Source of the DNA: Pseudoxanthobacter soli DSM 19599
GTDB lineage: Bacteria > Pseudomonadota > Alphaproteobacteria > Rhizobiales > Segnochrobactraceae
Assembly: GCF_900148505.1 (NCBI RefSeq)
Contig: NZ_FRXO01000008.1
Coordinates: 93,664-157,663, forward strand
DNA length: 64,000 nt
Direction of reading: 5' to 3'
Shown here in pieces: positions 1 to 8,492 of this stretch (the first letter of the stretch is position 1; each line of letters starts with the position of its first letter). The notes under the pieces were generated by a model. It worked only from the letters and a program-made list of their open reading frames with translations, made no database searches and was not told where the DNA came from. The position numbers were made by a program, and so were the translations under genes.

Positions 1-246
1 GTTGGCGAGCCCCCGGTTCGCCGGCGCCTCCACAAGCGTCATGTTGGGCCGCAGCCGGGCGCGCACGAGCGCGCGCACCGCCGCGACATCGGCCGCGCCG
101 GATTCCGACTTCGCCCCGTCTGAGAATACGAAGACCGGGCTCCGCGAGAATTCGGCGCAGCGCTCGAGCGCATCCAGCGTCTTCGTGAGATGGTCCGTAC
201 GCCGGTATGCGAACACGGCGATCGGAGCCAGCGATCCTTCACTCAC
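1..246 (-). CDS. Glycosyltransferase family 2 protein, N-terminal part (runs off the left edge)
   Basis: The first 82 codons of a gene read leftward. The translation starts VSEGSLAPIAVFAYRRTDHL and continues with a TLDALERC helix, a VFVFSDGAKSE strand and a final NRGLAN motif. This is the usual opening of GT-A-fold glycosyltransferases (GT2/GNT-I-like) that begin with a nucleotide-sugar-binding strand and an FSDGAK segment. The start is a GTG at 246 preceded by CAGGGA about eight bases upstream; a nearby ATG is out of frame and stops at once. The rest of the catalytic domain is outside the window. Its neighbours (WcaI-like glycosyltransferase, FkbM methyltransferase, flippase) point to extracellular polysaccharide synthesis. 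Acceptor and sugar cannot be inferred. Confidence 0.7.
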   Translation of the reverse strand, partial: MSEGSLAPIAVFAYRRTDHLTKTLDALERCAEFSRSPVFVFSDGAKSESGAADVAAVRALVRARLRPNMTLVEAPANRGLAN

Positions 247-583
247 CCGGCATCCCTGACTTCAGAAGCGACGACCCGTGGCGTCACCGAACGGACGAAC
301 GCCCGATGCCCAATAGGAGAATAGCGGCCAAGTTTCGTTAAAAGTTTCTGAACCGTCGCCCTTCGTCGTGAACCATTTCCGGGATCGAACCCGGACGACC
401 CGCAGCACGCGTTCCCGCAAACCCGGACGAGGCAAACTTATCCGGCTTGTCGATCCCCTACGACGTGTTTACAGCGAAGCGAGCGGTGCCGCCGGACGGC
501 GCAAGCGCCGACGCCTCCAGTCGACGCCCGTGGCCGTCCCGACCCTTCATGGGCGTCCCGGCCCCTCGATAAACGGTTTCCGC
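247..583. other. Divergent intergenic region, no gene seen
   Basis: This stretch separates two divergently read glycosyltransferase genes. An AT-richer patch at about 315-355 is the most likely place for promoters. The frame of the downstream gene stays open back to a GTG at 368, but the 72 extra residues are arginine-rich and unlike any glycosyltransferase N-terminus. I therefore treat this as non-coding leader. Confidence 0.5.
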
Positions 584-1846
584 ATGGTCTCGCCCGCCCG
601 ACCGCTGGACATCCTCATCCTCGGCCTCAACTACGCCCCGGAAAAGGTCGGGATCGCCGTCTATACGGCGGGGCTGGCCGAAACCCTGGCCGCACGCGGC
701 CACCGAATCCGGGTCGTAGCCGGCAAGCCCTACTATCCGTCCTGGTCGGTGCCGACGGGATTTCATGACGGCTGGTGGCGCAGGAGCGTCGAGAACGGCG
801 TCGATCTCACCCGCGTCGCACACTACGTTCCGTCCCGGCCGAGCGGCGCGCGGCGCATCCTGCACCACCTGAGCTTCGCGCTGTCGGCCCTGCTGCCGGC
901 CGTGAGCGCCGCTGTTGCCCGCCGCCCCGACCTCGTGGTGACGATCGCCCCTTCCCTGCTCTCCGCACCGGTCGCCAAGGTCGCAGGCTGGGCATGCGGG
1001 GCGAAGACCTGGATCCACGTCCAGGACTTCGAGGTGGAGGCGGCGGCGGCGACGGGGCTGGTAAAGCGGCAGGGCCTGCTCGGGCTCGCGCTGCGCATCG
1101 AGACGGCCATGCTTGGGCGTTTCGACCGTGTCAGTTCGATCTCGCCCGCGATGTGCCGCAAATGCGTCGCCAAGGGCGTGCCGCCGGATCGCGTGGTCGA
1201 GTTCCGCAACTGGGCCGACATCGACGGCGTGCGCCCGCTGGAAGGCCTTTCGTCCTATCGGGCGGAATGGGGCGTGTCGACGCCCTCTGTCGCGCTCTAC
1301 TCGGGCAACATCGCCAACAAGCAGGGCATCGACCTCGTGGTCGAGGCGGCCGAGCGCCTGCGCCACCGCCGGGATCTGACCTTCGTCATCTGCGGCGAAG
1401 GCCCGAACCGCGCCCGCCTCGAATCAAGGGCGGCGGGCCTGCCGAACGTCGTCTTCCGGGATCTGCAGCCGCGCGAGCGTCTCGGCGACCTCCTCGGCCT
1501 TGCAACCGTGCACCTGCTGCCGCAGCTCGCGGATGCGGCCGATCTGGTGCTGCCGTCGAAGCTCACCAACATGCTGGCGTCGGGTCGGCCGGTCGTGGCC
1601 ACGGCCCATCCGGGCACGGGCCTCGCGGAGGAAGTGGACGGCTGCGGCCTCGTGGTGCCCCCGGGCGATCCCGCAGCCTTCGCCGTGGCCGTCGAGCACC
1701 TTATCGACGATCCCGGGGAGCGGACCGCGCTCGGTGCGGCGGCGCGAGCGCGTGCGGAACAGCGCTGGGTGCAGTCGGCCATCATCGACGGGTTCGAGCG
1801 GGAAGCCTACCGCCTGCTCGACGGCGTCTCGCGGCGAGAGGCATAG
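584..1846 (+). CDS. WcaI-like glycosyltransferase (GT4)
   Basis: About 420 residues, close to the usual length of colanic-acid-type WcaI glycosyltransferases (about 405). It opens with DILILGLNYAPEKVGIAVYT, the family's N-terminal nucleotide-binding strand and the Gly-rich turn after NYAPE, followed by the AETLAARGH helix and a YYPSW segment. The C-terminal half has SGNIANKQGIDLVVEAAERL, the CGEGPNR loop and a DLVLPSKLTNMLASGRPV segment where the GT4 donor-binding region lies. I chose the ATG at 584 because family similarity begins there; the frame is open back to a GTG at 368. It probably adds a sugar (fucose in the classical case) to a lipid-linked repeat unit at the inner membrane. It sits beside other polysaccharide genes. 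Confidence 0.82.
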   Translation: MVSPARPLDILILGLNYAPEKVGIAVYTAGLAETLAARGHRIRVVAGKPYYPSWSVPTGFHDGWWRRSVENGVDLTRVAHYVPSRPSGARRILHHLSFALSALLPAVSAAVARRPDLVVTIAPSLLSAPVAKVAGWACGAKTWIHVQDFEVEAAAATGLVKRQGLLGLALRIETAMLGRFDRVSSISPAMCRKCVAKGVPPDRVVEFRNWADIDGVRPLEGLSSYRAEWGVSTPSVALYSGNIANKQGIDLVVEAAERLRHRRDLTFVICGEGPNRARLESRAAGLPNVVFRDLQPRERLGDLLGLATVHLLPQLADAADLVLPSKLTNMLASGRPVVATAHPGTGLAEEVDGCGLVVPPGDPAAFAVAVEHLIDDPGERTALGAAARARAEQRWVQSAIIDGFEREAYRLLDGVSRREA

Positions 1847-1917
1847 CGGCACGCCGCCCCCACGGCGGAGGGCGACGGCACGGAGCGATCCTGCCCGGAT
1901 GCCCTCCTCGGGCGGCC

Positions 1918-2625
1918 TCAGTCGCGCGCTTGCAGCAGGTAGTCGTGGCGGGACAGCTTGGCGACCATGTCGTAACGATGCCCGACCACATCGAGCACGG
2001 CATCGATATCCGCCGTCTCGATCAGGATGCGGCGCGGCCGGTGGCGTTCGAGATCGAGCCCCTTGAGCACGGGGATCTCGTATCCCTCAACATCGAGGGA
2101 CAACAGGTCGACGGCGGGGCTGCCCGCTTCATCGAGGATTTCCGACATCGTCCGGATTGTCGCGGTCACGGTCTTCGGATTCTCGCCGAACAGCCCGCCC
2201 CAGGAAGCGGTCGCCGATCCGCGGCCGATGCTCGAGACGAGGTCGCCGAACGGAAAGGAGATCACGGTCCCGGAATCCTCCGGCGCGCCTAGCGCGGCCT
2301 GCACGACGGTCGCCTTGCGGGCAGCCCGGGCGAGGCCGGCCAGGTGCTCGCTCGGCTCGATCAGCAGACCGGTCCAGCCGAGCTTCCGCTCGAGATAATA
2401 GGTGTTGGACTGGTCGACCCCGTCATTGGCGCCGGCCTCGATAAAGAAACCGGGCCTGTCCTTGGGCAGGTGGTCGATCAGCTTGCGGTCGAGACCCGCC
2501 AGCCCCGTATAGGGTTCGCCGCCGAAGAATTCGAGGAGCCGCAACCGGTAGAACTTGAGCCGCTTCTTGCCCCTGATGCCGACGAGGACCGTCAGAAGCG
2601 ACTTCAGAGAACTGGAAACGGACAT
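1918..2625 (-). CDS. FkbM family SAM-dependent methyltransferase
   Basis: 235 residues. The SAM-binding motif I region is FFIEAGANDGVDQSNTYYLE (around residues 60-80), followed by TGLLIEPSEHL for the acidic ribose-binding loop. The C-terminal half contains VDLLSLDVEGYEIPVLKGLD, the LD(V/I)EG motif typical of the FkbM family. Members O-methylate sugars or other hydroxyl groups. In this setting, between a GT4 enzyme and a flippase, methylation of a polysaccharide repeat unit is the likely job. The gene converges with the WcaI-like gene (72-base gap) and diverges from the flippase gene. It starts with ATG at 2625; no strong ribosome binding site is visible. Confidence 0.85.
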   Translation of the reverse strand: MSVSSSLKSLLTVLVGIRGKKRLKFYRLRLLEFFGGEPYTGLAGLDRKLIDHLPKDRPGFFIEAGANDGVDQSNTYYLERKLGWTGLLIEPSEHLAGLARAARKATVVQAALGAPEDSGTVISFPFGDLVSSIGRGSATASWGGLFGENPKTVTATIRTMSEILDEAGSPAVDLLSLDVEGYEIPVLKGLDLERHRPRRILIETADIDAVLDVVGHRYDMVAKLSRHDYLLQARD

Positions 2626-2939
2626 CTACCGGGAAGCCTCCAACGGCGGGCAAAGCCCCCGCATGGTAGCGTGCGGCCGTTCGCCAATCCAATCCTCGAT
2701 CGCGAGAAGCCACGTGATGAACGTGGACAAGATCGACGACCTCCCTCGCAGACCGGCGCGGAAAGCCCGGCCGGCCCGAAGGGTTCACGCGGCCGTCGGC
2801 GTTCTTCCGCGGCGCCCGTTTTCCGCCGTTGCTCCTCCCCGGCGAACGAATTAGTGCTGGATCCCGTTGCCGCCCTCGTCATCCCCGGGCGGAACAGGAA
2901 CGATATCGGCGAACGGCACGGAGGGTGGAAGGCACGGGA
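2626..2939. other. Divergent intergenic region, no gene seen
   Basis: Spacer between the FkbM methyltransferase (leftward) and the flippase (rightward). The flippase frame is open from an ATG-class start at 2829, but the added residues are basic and not membrane-like, so I do not count them as coding. Promoters for both genes should lie here. I see no convincing operator. Confidence 0.4.
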
Positions 2940-4310
2940 ATGGGGGTCAGTCTTCGCCGCCTGCGCGGCTCTCCGGTGTTGCGGGGGGCCGGCGCCAACA
3001 TCTATGTCCAGATCGTCCGCGCCATAGGCCAGCTGGTCTCCGTGCCGATCCTGATCAAGTACTGGGGCGTCGATACCTACGGCCTCTGGCTGCTGCTGTT
3101 CAGCGTGCCCGGCTATCTGGTGGTGGCTGATTTCGGCCTCGCCCAGGCCGCGACCGCCGAGATGCTGGCCCATGTCGCCAAGGGCCGACGCGCCGACGCG
3201 GTCGCGACCTACCGCGCGGTGCGCATCCTGGTGCTGGCCATCAATGCTGCGTGCCTCCTGCTTGCGGCGGTGCTGGCATTCGGCCTCCTCTCCGGTGTGC
3301 TTGCGCCCTACGACGAACGGGCCGGCGGCAGCGTCGCACTCGTGCTGATGATCCTGACGCTCTACGGCACCATCACCATCCAGAACGGCGTCACCAGCAG
3401 CGGCTACATCGCCACCGGTGGATATGCCCTCAACAGCTACATCATCGGCACGATGTATCTTGCCGAGACGGTGGCGTCGTGGATCGTGGTCGGCCTCGGC
3501 GGATCGATCGTCCACGCGGCGCTTTCCTACCTCGTCGTGCGCGGCGTGACGTCGGTGATCATGATGATCGGCCTGCGACGGCGGGCACCGTGGCTCGCCG
3601 AGGGCGGATGGAGCGCCTCCCCGACCCACATCCGGCGCCTGCTGCGGCCCGCCGCCGCGCTGGTCGCCTTGACCGGCGGACAGGCGGCGACGATCGAGGG
3701 CGGCACGATGGTGGTCGGCCTCGCCAACGGCGCGATGGCCGTTCCGGTGTTCACGACGGCCCGCACGCTCACACGGGTCGCGCTGCAGGCGGTACTCGTG
3801 GTGAACCGGGCCATGATGCCCTCGTTCAGCATCGCCAACGCGACCGACGGCCGGGCGCGCATGAAGCGCTTCGCGCTGATCAGCGTTGCGCTGTCCCTCG
3901 CCTGCAGCCTGCCGATCATGGCCGGCGCGGCGCTGTTCGGCCCGGAGCTCATCTCTCTCTGGACGCACGGCCACGTGCGGCCGGACCTGACGTTCCTGAT
4001 GCTGATGGCGCTCAGCATGGCGCTCAACAGCCTCTGGCTGCCGCTTTCGAACCTGCTGACCTCGATCAACCGGCAGGCGGGCTTCGCTTATTTCTTCCTG
4101 TTCGCCTCGCTTGCCGGGCTCGGTCTCTGCCTGCTGCTGTCGCGGCCGTTCGGACTGACGGGCGTCGCGATCGCCATGGTCGCGGTCGATTTCGTCATGC
4201 TGGTCTGGGTGTCGCGGCTGATCGGTTCGCTCGGCATCATCCACCTGCGGGATTTCCGCGACGCGTTCTCGGCCCTGCGGCAGCTGCTCGCAGGCCGCCT
4301 GAGGCGCTGA
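2940..4310 (+). CDS. Lipopolysaccharide/oligosaccharide flippase (Wzx-like, MATE superfamily)
   Basis: 456 residues with about a dozen hydrophobic segments. Family features near the start are the QIVRAIGQLVSVPILIKYWG segment, then DTYGLWLLLFSVPGYLVVAD and a FGLAQAATAEM motif; these are typical of polysaccharide-biosynthesis proteins that flip undecaprenyl-linked repeat units across the inner membrane. The start is ATG at 2940, with GGAAGG a few bases upstream, rather than 2829. It converges with the sigma-factor gene, 17 bases apart. With the glycosyltransferases and methyltransferase it forms part of a Wzx/Wzy-type polysaccharide locus; no polymerase is visible in the window. Confidence 0.85.
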   Translation: MGVSLRRLRGSPVLRGAGANIYVQIVRAIGQLVSVPILIKYWGVDTYGLWLLLFSVPGYLVVADFGLAQAATAEMLAHVAKGRRADAVATYRAVRILVLAINAACLLLAAVLAFGLLSGVLAPYDERAGGSVALVLMILTLYGTITIQNGVTSSGYIATGGYALNSYIIGTMYLAETVASWIVVGLGGSIVHAALSYLVVRGVTSVIMMIGLRRRAPWLAEGGWSASPTHIRRLLRPAAALVALTGGQAATIEGGTMVVGLANGAMAVPVFTTARTLTRVALQAVLVVNRAMMPSFSIANATDGRARMKRFALISVALSLACSLPIMAGAALFGPELISLWTHGHVRPDLTFLMLMALSMALNSLWLPLSNLLTSINRQAGFAYFFLFASLAGLGLCLLLSRPFGLTGVAIAMVAVDFVMLVWVSRLIGSLGIIHLRDFRDAFSALRQLLAGRLRR

Positions 4311-4327
4311 CGGCAGGTCCCGCCGGT

Positions 4328-5230
4328 TCAGTGCGACGGGCCGGGAGGTATCGTGTTGTCCAGCACACCGACGATCTGACCGAGCTTGTCGGGATTGCGC
4401 GTGATGTAGATCGCGACGATGCGGCTGTCCTCGATCTCGAAAGCGGTGGTCTGGAGAATGCCGCCGCGCTCGCGGCTGACATAGCCGGGCAACCCGTCGA
4501 TCCACATCGGGCGCAGGAAGACGGCTTCGCGGGTGATGCGCTTGCGGTGAAGGCCGGCATAGAGCCGCAGCACCCGCGCGAGCCCGGAGACGGGGTTGAG
4601 GAACGCGATCACCTTGCCGCCGCCATCCGACCTGAGCACGACGTTTTCGGCCAGGAGCGCCTGCAGGGCGCCGACATCGCCGTTCTGGGCGGCGGTGAAA
4701 AAGGCCCGGGCCAGACGATCCCCCTCACCCCGCTCGACCTTGTAGCGCGGGCGCGCCTCACGCACATGCCGGCGCGCGCGGGAGGCGAGCTGCCGCACCG
4801 CGGCCGCGTCGCGGCCGAGGGTCGAGGCCACCTCGTCGAGCGGCACGTCGAACACATCGTGCAGCAGGAACGCGGCCCGCTCCAGCGGCGAGAGACGCTC
4901 CAGCGCCAGCATCAGGGTCAGCGTCAGTTCGTCGGGCCGCATGGCCTCGTCCGGCGGTTCGGCCACGGGTTCGGGCAACCACGCGCCGACATAGGTTTCG
5001 CGCCGCGCGCGGGCCGACGACATGGCATCGAGGCAAAGGCGGGTGACGGTGCGGTTGAGATAGGCGGCGGGGGTTTCCACCTCTGCGACATCCACCCGCT
5101 GCCAGCGCAGCCAGGCGTCCTGCACGATGTCCTCCGCCTCGGCCATGGAGCCGAGCATGCGATAGGCGAGGCGCAGCAGCCGCGGCCGCTGCGCCTCGAA
5201 GATCGCCGTGGCGCCGTCAGGCGGCCGCAT
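4328..5230 (-). CDS. sigJ: ECF41-family sigma factor (SigJ type) with SnoaL-like C-terminal extension
   Basis: 300 residues, far longer than a minimal ECF sigma factor. Region 2 is seen in RLLRLAYRMLGSMAEAEDIV...AWLRW, followed by the linker motif WLPEP and a region 4 helix-turn-helix (PLDEVASTLGRDAAAVRQLA). The C-terminal third is a SnoaL-like domain containing DGGGK and a terminal NPDKL motif; these are signatures of ECF41, in which the extension replaces an anti-sigma factor. The ATG at 5230 overlaps the end of the upstream AhpD-like gene by 14 bases, so the two are translationally coupled. ECF41 factors normally act only on the promoter of that neighbour. A matching promoter is present upstream (5830-5856). 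Confidence 0.93.
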   Translation of the reverse strand: MRPPDGATAIFEAQRPRLLRLAYRMLGSMAEAEDIVQDAWLRWQRVDVAEVETPAAYLNRTVTRLCLDAMSSARARRETYVGAWLPEPVAEPPDEAMRPDELTLTLMLALERLSPLERAAFLLHDVFDVPLDEVASTLGRDAAAVRQLASRARRHVREARPRYKVERGEGDRLARAFFTAAQNGDVGALQALLAENVVLRSDGGGKVIAFLNPVSGLARVLRLYAGLHRKRITREAVFLRPMWIDGLPGYVSRERGGILQTTAFEIEDSRIVAIYITRNPDKLGQIVGVLDNTIPPGPSH

Positions 5231-5681
5231 CGGCCGCGCTCACCGGATGGGAAACCCGGAATCCGACCTGAAGGCGGTTCCACACATTGATCGCGCCGAT
5301 CGCGAGGGTGAGGTTCACCTGCTCGGCCTCCGTGAAGGCGGCTTTCAACAGCTCGTAATCCTCGTCGGGCGCGTGCGTTTCCGCCACGCGGGTGAGGGCT
5401 TCCGTCCAGGCGAGCGCCGCGCGCTCACGCTGGGTGTAGAGCGGAGATTCCCGCCAGCCGTTCAGCATGTAAAGCCGCATCTCGCTCTCACCGCGCTTGC
5501 GCAGATCGGTGGCGTGCATGTGGATGCAGAAGGCGCAGCCGTTGATCTGCGACGCGCGCAGCTTCACGAGTTCGAGCAGATTGTGGTCGAGGCCGCTCGC
5601 CCTGAGCGTGGCCTCGAGGTCCATCATGGCCTTGATGGGCGCGGGGGCCAGTTTGAAGGGATCCGTCACGCGCGGTGTCAT
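5217..5681 (-). CDS. Carboxymuconolactone decarboxylase/AhpD-like protein, partner of the ECF41 sigma factor
   Basis: 154 residues of the AhpD-like fold. The active-site motif is INGCAFCIHMHATDL, with Cys49 and Cys52 as the CxxC pair and His56 downstream, as in peroxidase-type alkylhydroperoxidase D-like proteins. The frame is open far upstream, but similarity begins at ATG 5681. This family (CMD) is the commonest neighbour and target of ECF41 sigma factors. The two genes overlap and share the promoter at 5830-5856, giving a leader of about 140 bases that contains a copy of the dispersed hairpin repeat. It probably acts on peroxides or small thiol-linked substrates in the cytoplasm; the true substrate of these partners is unknown. 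Confidence 0.9.
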   Translation of the reverse strand: MTPRVTDPFKLAPAPIKAMMDLEATLRASGLDHNLLELVKLRASQINGCAFCIHMHATDLRKRGESEMRLYMLNGWRESPLYTQRERAALAWTEALTRVAETHAPDEDYELLKAAFTEAEQVNLTLAIGAINVWNRLQVGFRVSHPVSAADAAA

Positions 5682-5705
5682 TCCGATCTCCGTTTCAGCG
5701 GGCTT

Positions 5706-5819
5706 GAGCACAACCCGTTCAGACCGAACCGATCTGAACGGCAGGGATATGCTCAAGCTTTTGAATCTGGAGCGATTTCTCGTCGATCTGATGAGTCCAT
5801 CAGATCGGAGAGCGCTCCA
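5706..5819 (+). repeat. Dispersed double-hairpin repeat, copy 1
   Basis: About 114 bases made of two inverted repeats. The first has perfect 9-base arms CCGTTCAGA/TCTGAACGG inside a weaker GAGCA/TGCTC outer pair; the second has GATCTGATG/CATCAGATC nested inside TGGAGCG/CGCTCCA. It is clearly homologous to the elements at 35973-36084 and, reversed, at 19281-19394. Here it lies in the untranslated leader of the AhpD-like/ECF41 operon. Confidence 0.8.
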
Positions 5820-5829
5820 ACGCGGACAT

Positions 5830-5856
5830 GACGGCGCGGCCGGACCGCTTGTGACA
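5830..5856 (-). promoter_or_regulatory. ECF41-type promoter for the AhpD-like/sigma operon
   Basis: On the minus strand the sequence reads TGTCACA, then exactly 16 bases, then CGTC. This matches the promoter pattern known for ECF41 sigma factors (TGTCACA-N16-CGTC) without a mismatch. It is about 150 bases upstream of the AhpD-like start and points toward it. It implies direct autoregulation of the operon by its own sigma factor. Confidence 0.8.
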
Positions 5857-6158
5857 TGCGCCGCGGTTTTTTCTCCGAACGGCGCTTTTTCTTCTCCCAA
5901 CCATCGCTGGGGCGCGTGCGCGCAGCGGGAAGAAGGCTGCACGGGCATCGCTAGAATGACCGCGACGGCGCCTTCCCTTCGGCTCCCCGCATCGTCGGGC
6001 CGGCTCGTCCGCCTTCGTGCAACCGCCGGTCCGGAACGCGCCCCCGGGCCGGACCGGCGGTTCACAAAGCCCTGAGGCGTGCGGATCGCTGGATTGAACA
6101 TGATCCCGGCGAAGAATGCTGGCATAATGAGCGCCGGCTCGATTGCGCGTCCCGGATC
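5857..6158. other. Intergenic region before the AraC gene, no gene seen
   Basis: Spacer between the divergent ECF41-type promoter and the AraC-family regulator. It has a T-rich run at about 5876-5892 but no recognisable coding signal or repeat beyond the elements described to the left. Confidence 0.4.
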
Positions 6159-7127
6159 ATGCTCAGCTTCAACACGGACGACCTGCGCCCCCAGGATCGA
6201 TTCGATCACTGGTGCGAGGTCCGCGGAAAGACCCTGTTCGGGGTCACCATCGAACTGGAGCGCGAACAGCGTTCCGGCTTCCGCGGGCAATTCGCCGCGT
6301 GGAAGCGCGGCGCTGCCGTGGTCTCGGAGATGCAGGCCTCGTCCTATCGCATCGGCCGCAGCGCGGCGGACATCGCCCGCCGGCCCGAGAACAGCCTGTC
6401 CATCGGCATGACCGTGCGCGGCCCAGGGTGGCTGGACGCCGGACGGCAGCCTTACCAGCGCGTGGGTGAAGGCCAGCTCACCCTCCAGCACTCCAACCTG
6501 CCGTTCCAGGCGGTCCCGAAGCGGTCCGACGGGTTCGAATTCCGGCTCCTGAAGATTCCGATCGACAGCGAGATCGTGCTGGGGGCGGCGGCGCATGACC
6601 TGCACGCCGCTCTGTTGCCGCAGAGCGCTCCGTTCGCGCGGCCACTCACGGCGCTGTTTTCCGCGCTGGTGAACCCGGGAGCGGACCTTGATGACCCGGC
6701 GCGGGACGTCGTGCACGCCGCGCGGCTCGTGCTTCTCGCCCGGGGCCGGCTGCCCGCCGGAATGCCGGAATGCCGGGCGGCGCTGCGCACCGGCTTCTTC
6801 CACGCCGCCCGTGAGATCATGGCCCGCGACCTGCATCGCCCGGCGCTTTCGCCGGAGGCGGTCGCCCGGGAACTGGGGATCTCGGTCCGCCAGATCCACG
6901 TGCTGTTCGAGCCGACAGGCCTGTCCTTCATGCGCACGCTGACGGCCATGCGAGTGCGGGAGGCGGCGCGGCGGCTGCAGGCGGAGCCGCGCATGTCGGT
7001 TGCCGACATCGCCTTCGACTGCGGCTTCGAAAGCCTGTCCGTGTTCTACCGGGCGTTCCAGAAGGCCTATGACATGAGCCCGCGTGAACACCGCATGGCC
7101 GGCCTGGCGCGTCAGGCGACCGGTTGA
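6159..7127 (+). CDS. AraC family transcriptional regulator
   Basis: 322 residues. The N-terminal part (to about residue 200) resembles the AraC-binding-like domain: FDHWCEVRGKTLFG, then a GPGWLDAGRQPYQRVGEGQL segment. The C-terminal 100 residues carry the two helix-turn-helix motifs: LSPEAVARELGISVRQIHVL and MSVADIAFDCGFESLSVFYR, ending in YDMSPREHR, the standard AraC C-terminal signature. It has no obvious partner: the gene to the right is a convergent mechanosensitive channel, and upstream lies the ECF41 operon. The inducer is unknown. Confidence 0.9.
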   Translation: MLSFNTDDLRPQDRFDHWCEVRGKTLFGVTIELEREQRSGFRGQFAAWKRGAAVVSEMQASSYRIGRSAADIARRPENSLSIGMTVRGPGWLDAGRQPYQRVGEGQLTLQHSNLPFQAVPKRSDGFEFRLLKIPIDSEIVLGAAAHDLHAALLPQSAPFARPLTALFSALVNPGADLDDPARDVVHAARLVLLARGRLPAGMPECRAALRTGFFHAAREIMARDLHRPALSPEAVARELGISVRQIHVLFEPTGLSFMRTLTAMRVREAARRLQAEPRMSVADIAFDCGFESLSVFYRAFQKAYDMSPREHRMAGLARQATG

Positions 7128-7152
7128 AACGACGGGGTGCCGGCCGCCCCGG

Positions 7153-8358
7153 TCAGGTGGACTGGAACACGCTCAGCCCGAATTCCGGCAGCATCGCCGT
7201 CAGGTGATCGAAGATGTCGGACTGGATGGCCTCATAGGCCTTCCAATCCGTCGTGGCGGTGAAGCAATAGACCTCGAGCGGCATCCCGTAGGGCCCGGGC
7301 GACAGATAGCGGACCATCGTCATCATGTCCTGGCGGATGCCGGGATGATCGGCGAGATAGCTTTCCATATAGGCCCGGAACAGGCCGAGATTGGTCATGC
7401 GCCGCCGGTTGGCGGGGATGTCGGCGGGCGGGCCGAGCTTGGCGTTCCAGTCGGCGATCTCGCGGGTCTCGTTCGCCACGAAGTCGGTGATGCGGCGCAG
7501 ATGGGAAAGCCGCTCGACGTCCGCATCGGCGAGGAAGCGCACGGTGCTCTGGTCGATCGGGATGGACCGCATGATGCGCCGGGCGCCCGCCTCGGTCATG
7601 CCGCGCCAGTTCTTGAACGGATCGGAGACGAGCTTGCGCACCGGGAAGGTGGAATAGGTGTTGTCCCAGTTGCGGACCGTCACCGAATAGAGCGACAGGT
7701 CGATCACGTTGCCGTTGGCGTCCATCGACGGCATCTCGATCCAGTCGCCGACCTTGACGATATCCGTCGAGGAAAGCTGAACCGAGGCGACGAGGGAGAG
7801 AAGCGTGTCCTGGAACACCAGGATAAGCACCGCCGTCAAGGCGCCGAGGCCGGACAACAGCAGCAGCGGCGAGCGGTTGATGATGACGGCGACCATCAGC
7901 ACCGTCGCCATGGCATAGACGACGATGGCCGCGATCTGGACGTAGCCCTTGATGGAGTGGCCGGTGGCGGCGTGCCGGCTCTGCCACAGCTTGCCCGCCA
8001 GCCGCAGGCCGGCCACGGCCGCCATGGCGACGAACAGGATGGTGACGGCATCGGCGACGTTGCGCACCATCTGGGCGAGGGCCGGATGCAGCCCCGGAAC
8101 CGCCGTGATCCAGTTCGAGATCACGATGGCCGGCGCCGCATCGGCCAGCCGCGCGACGATGCCGGCGTCCGCGACGTCCTTGCCCTTGATGAAGCTGATC
8201 CCGGCGATCATCGGGTTGAGGAAGCGCGCCAGCGCGACATTGACGATCAGCCCGACGAGGGCCGCCGTCACCGCAAGCGCCACCACCCACAGCGCCGTCG
8301 CCAGCCACGGATGAAATCCGAGGATGGCCTCGATCCTCTCCATCGCACTGCCCGTCAT
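7153..8358 (-). CDS. Mechanosensitive ion channel, MscS family (YbdG-like)
   Basis: 401 residues. Several membrane segments precede the pore-lining helix region (LLSGLGALTAVLILVFQDTL) and the beta domain starting SVQLSSTDIVKVGDWIEMPS. The conserved VTVRNWDNTYSTFPVRKLVS stretch and the PFKNWRGM motif identify the YbdG/miniconductance branch of MscS proteins. Such channels open on hypo-osmotic shock or help sense osmotic state. It lies downstream of, and in the same direction as, a LytS/LytTR two-component pair (134-base gap), so it may be one of that system's targets. Start at ATG 8358; an ATG five codons later is possible. Confidence 0.9.
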   Translation of the reverse strand: MTGSAMERIEAILGFHPWLATALWVVALAVTAALVGLIVNVALARFLNPMIAGISFIKGKDVADAGIVARLADAAPAIVISNWITAVPGLHPALAQMVRNVADAVTILFVAMAAVAGLRLAGKLWQSRHAATGHSIKGYVQIAAIVVYAMATVLMVAVIINRSPLLLLSGLGALTAVLILVFQDTLLSLVASVQLSSTDIVKVGDWIEMPSMDANGNVIDLSLYSVTVRNWDNTYSTFPVRKLVSDPFKNWRGMTEAGARRIMRSIPIDQSTVRFLADADVERLSHLRRITDFVANETREIADWNAKLGPPADIPANRRRMTNLGLFRAYMESYLADHPGIRQDMMTMVRYLSPGPYGMPLEVYCFTATTDWKAYEAIQSDIFDHLTAMLPEFGLSVFQST

Positions 8359-8492
8359 CTTGCCCGGCCGCCACGTTACTCCGCTTCAGGCTTATGACAG
8401 TTCGCTCCGTGCTTTGCCACCGTCCGCGCGGCGGGCAAGGGACGCCTCTCAGGCCTCGCCACAACGGCATCGGGTAAAGCAAGAGCCGAATG

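Noticed and set aside
368..583. N-terminal extension of the WcaI-like gene
   Set aside because: The extra 72 residues are Arg-rich and unlike the family; the ATG at 584 fits the usual N-terminus.
2604..4505. A 633-codon frame antisense to the flippase
   Set aside because: Low-complexity His/Arg/Gln-rich translation with no motif; explained by codon bias of the membrane protein on the other strand.
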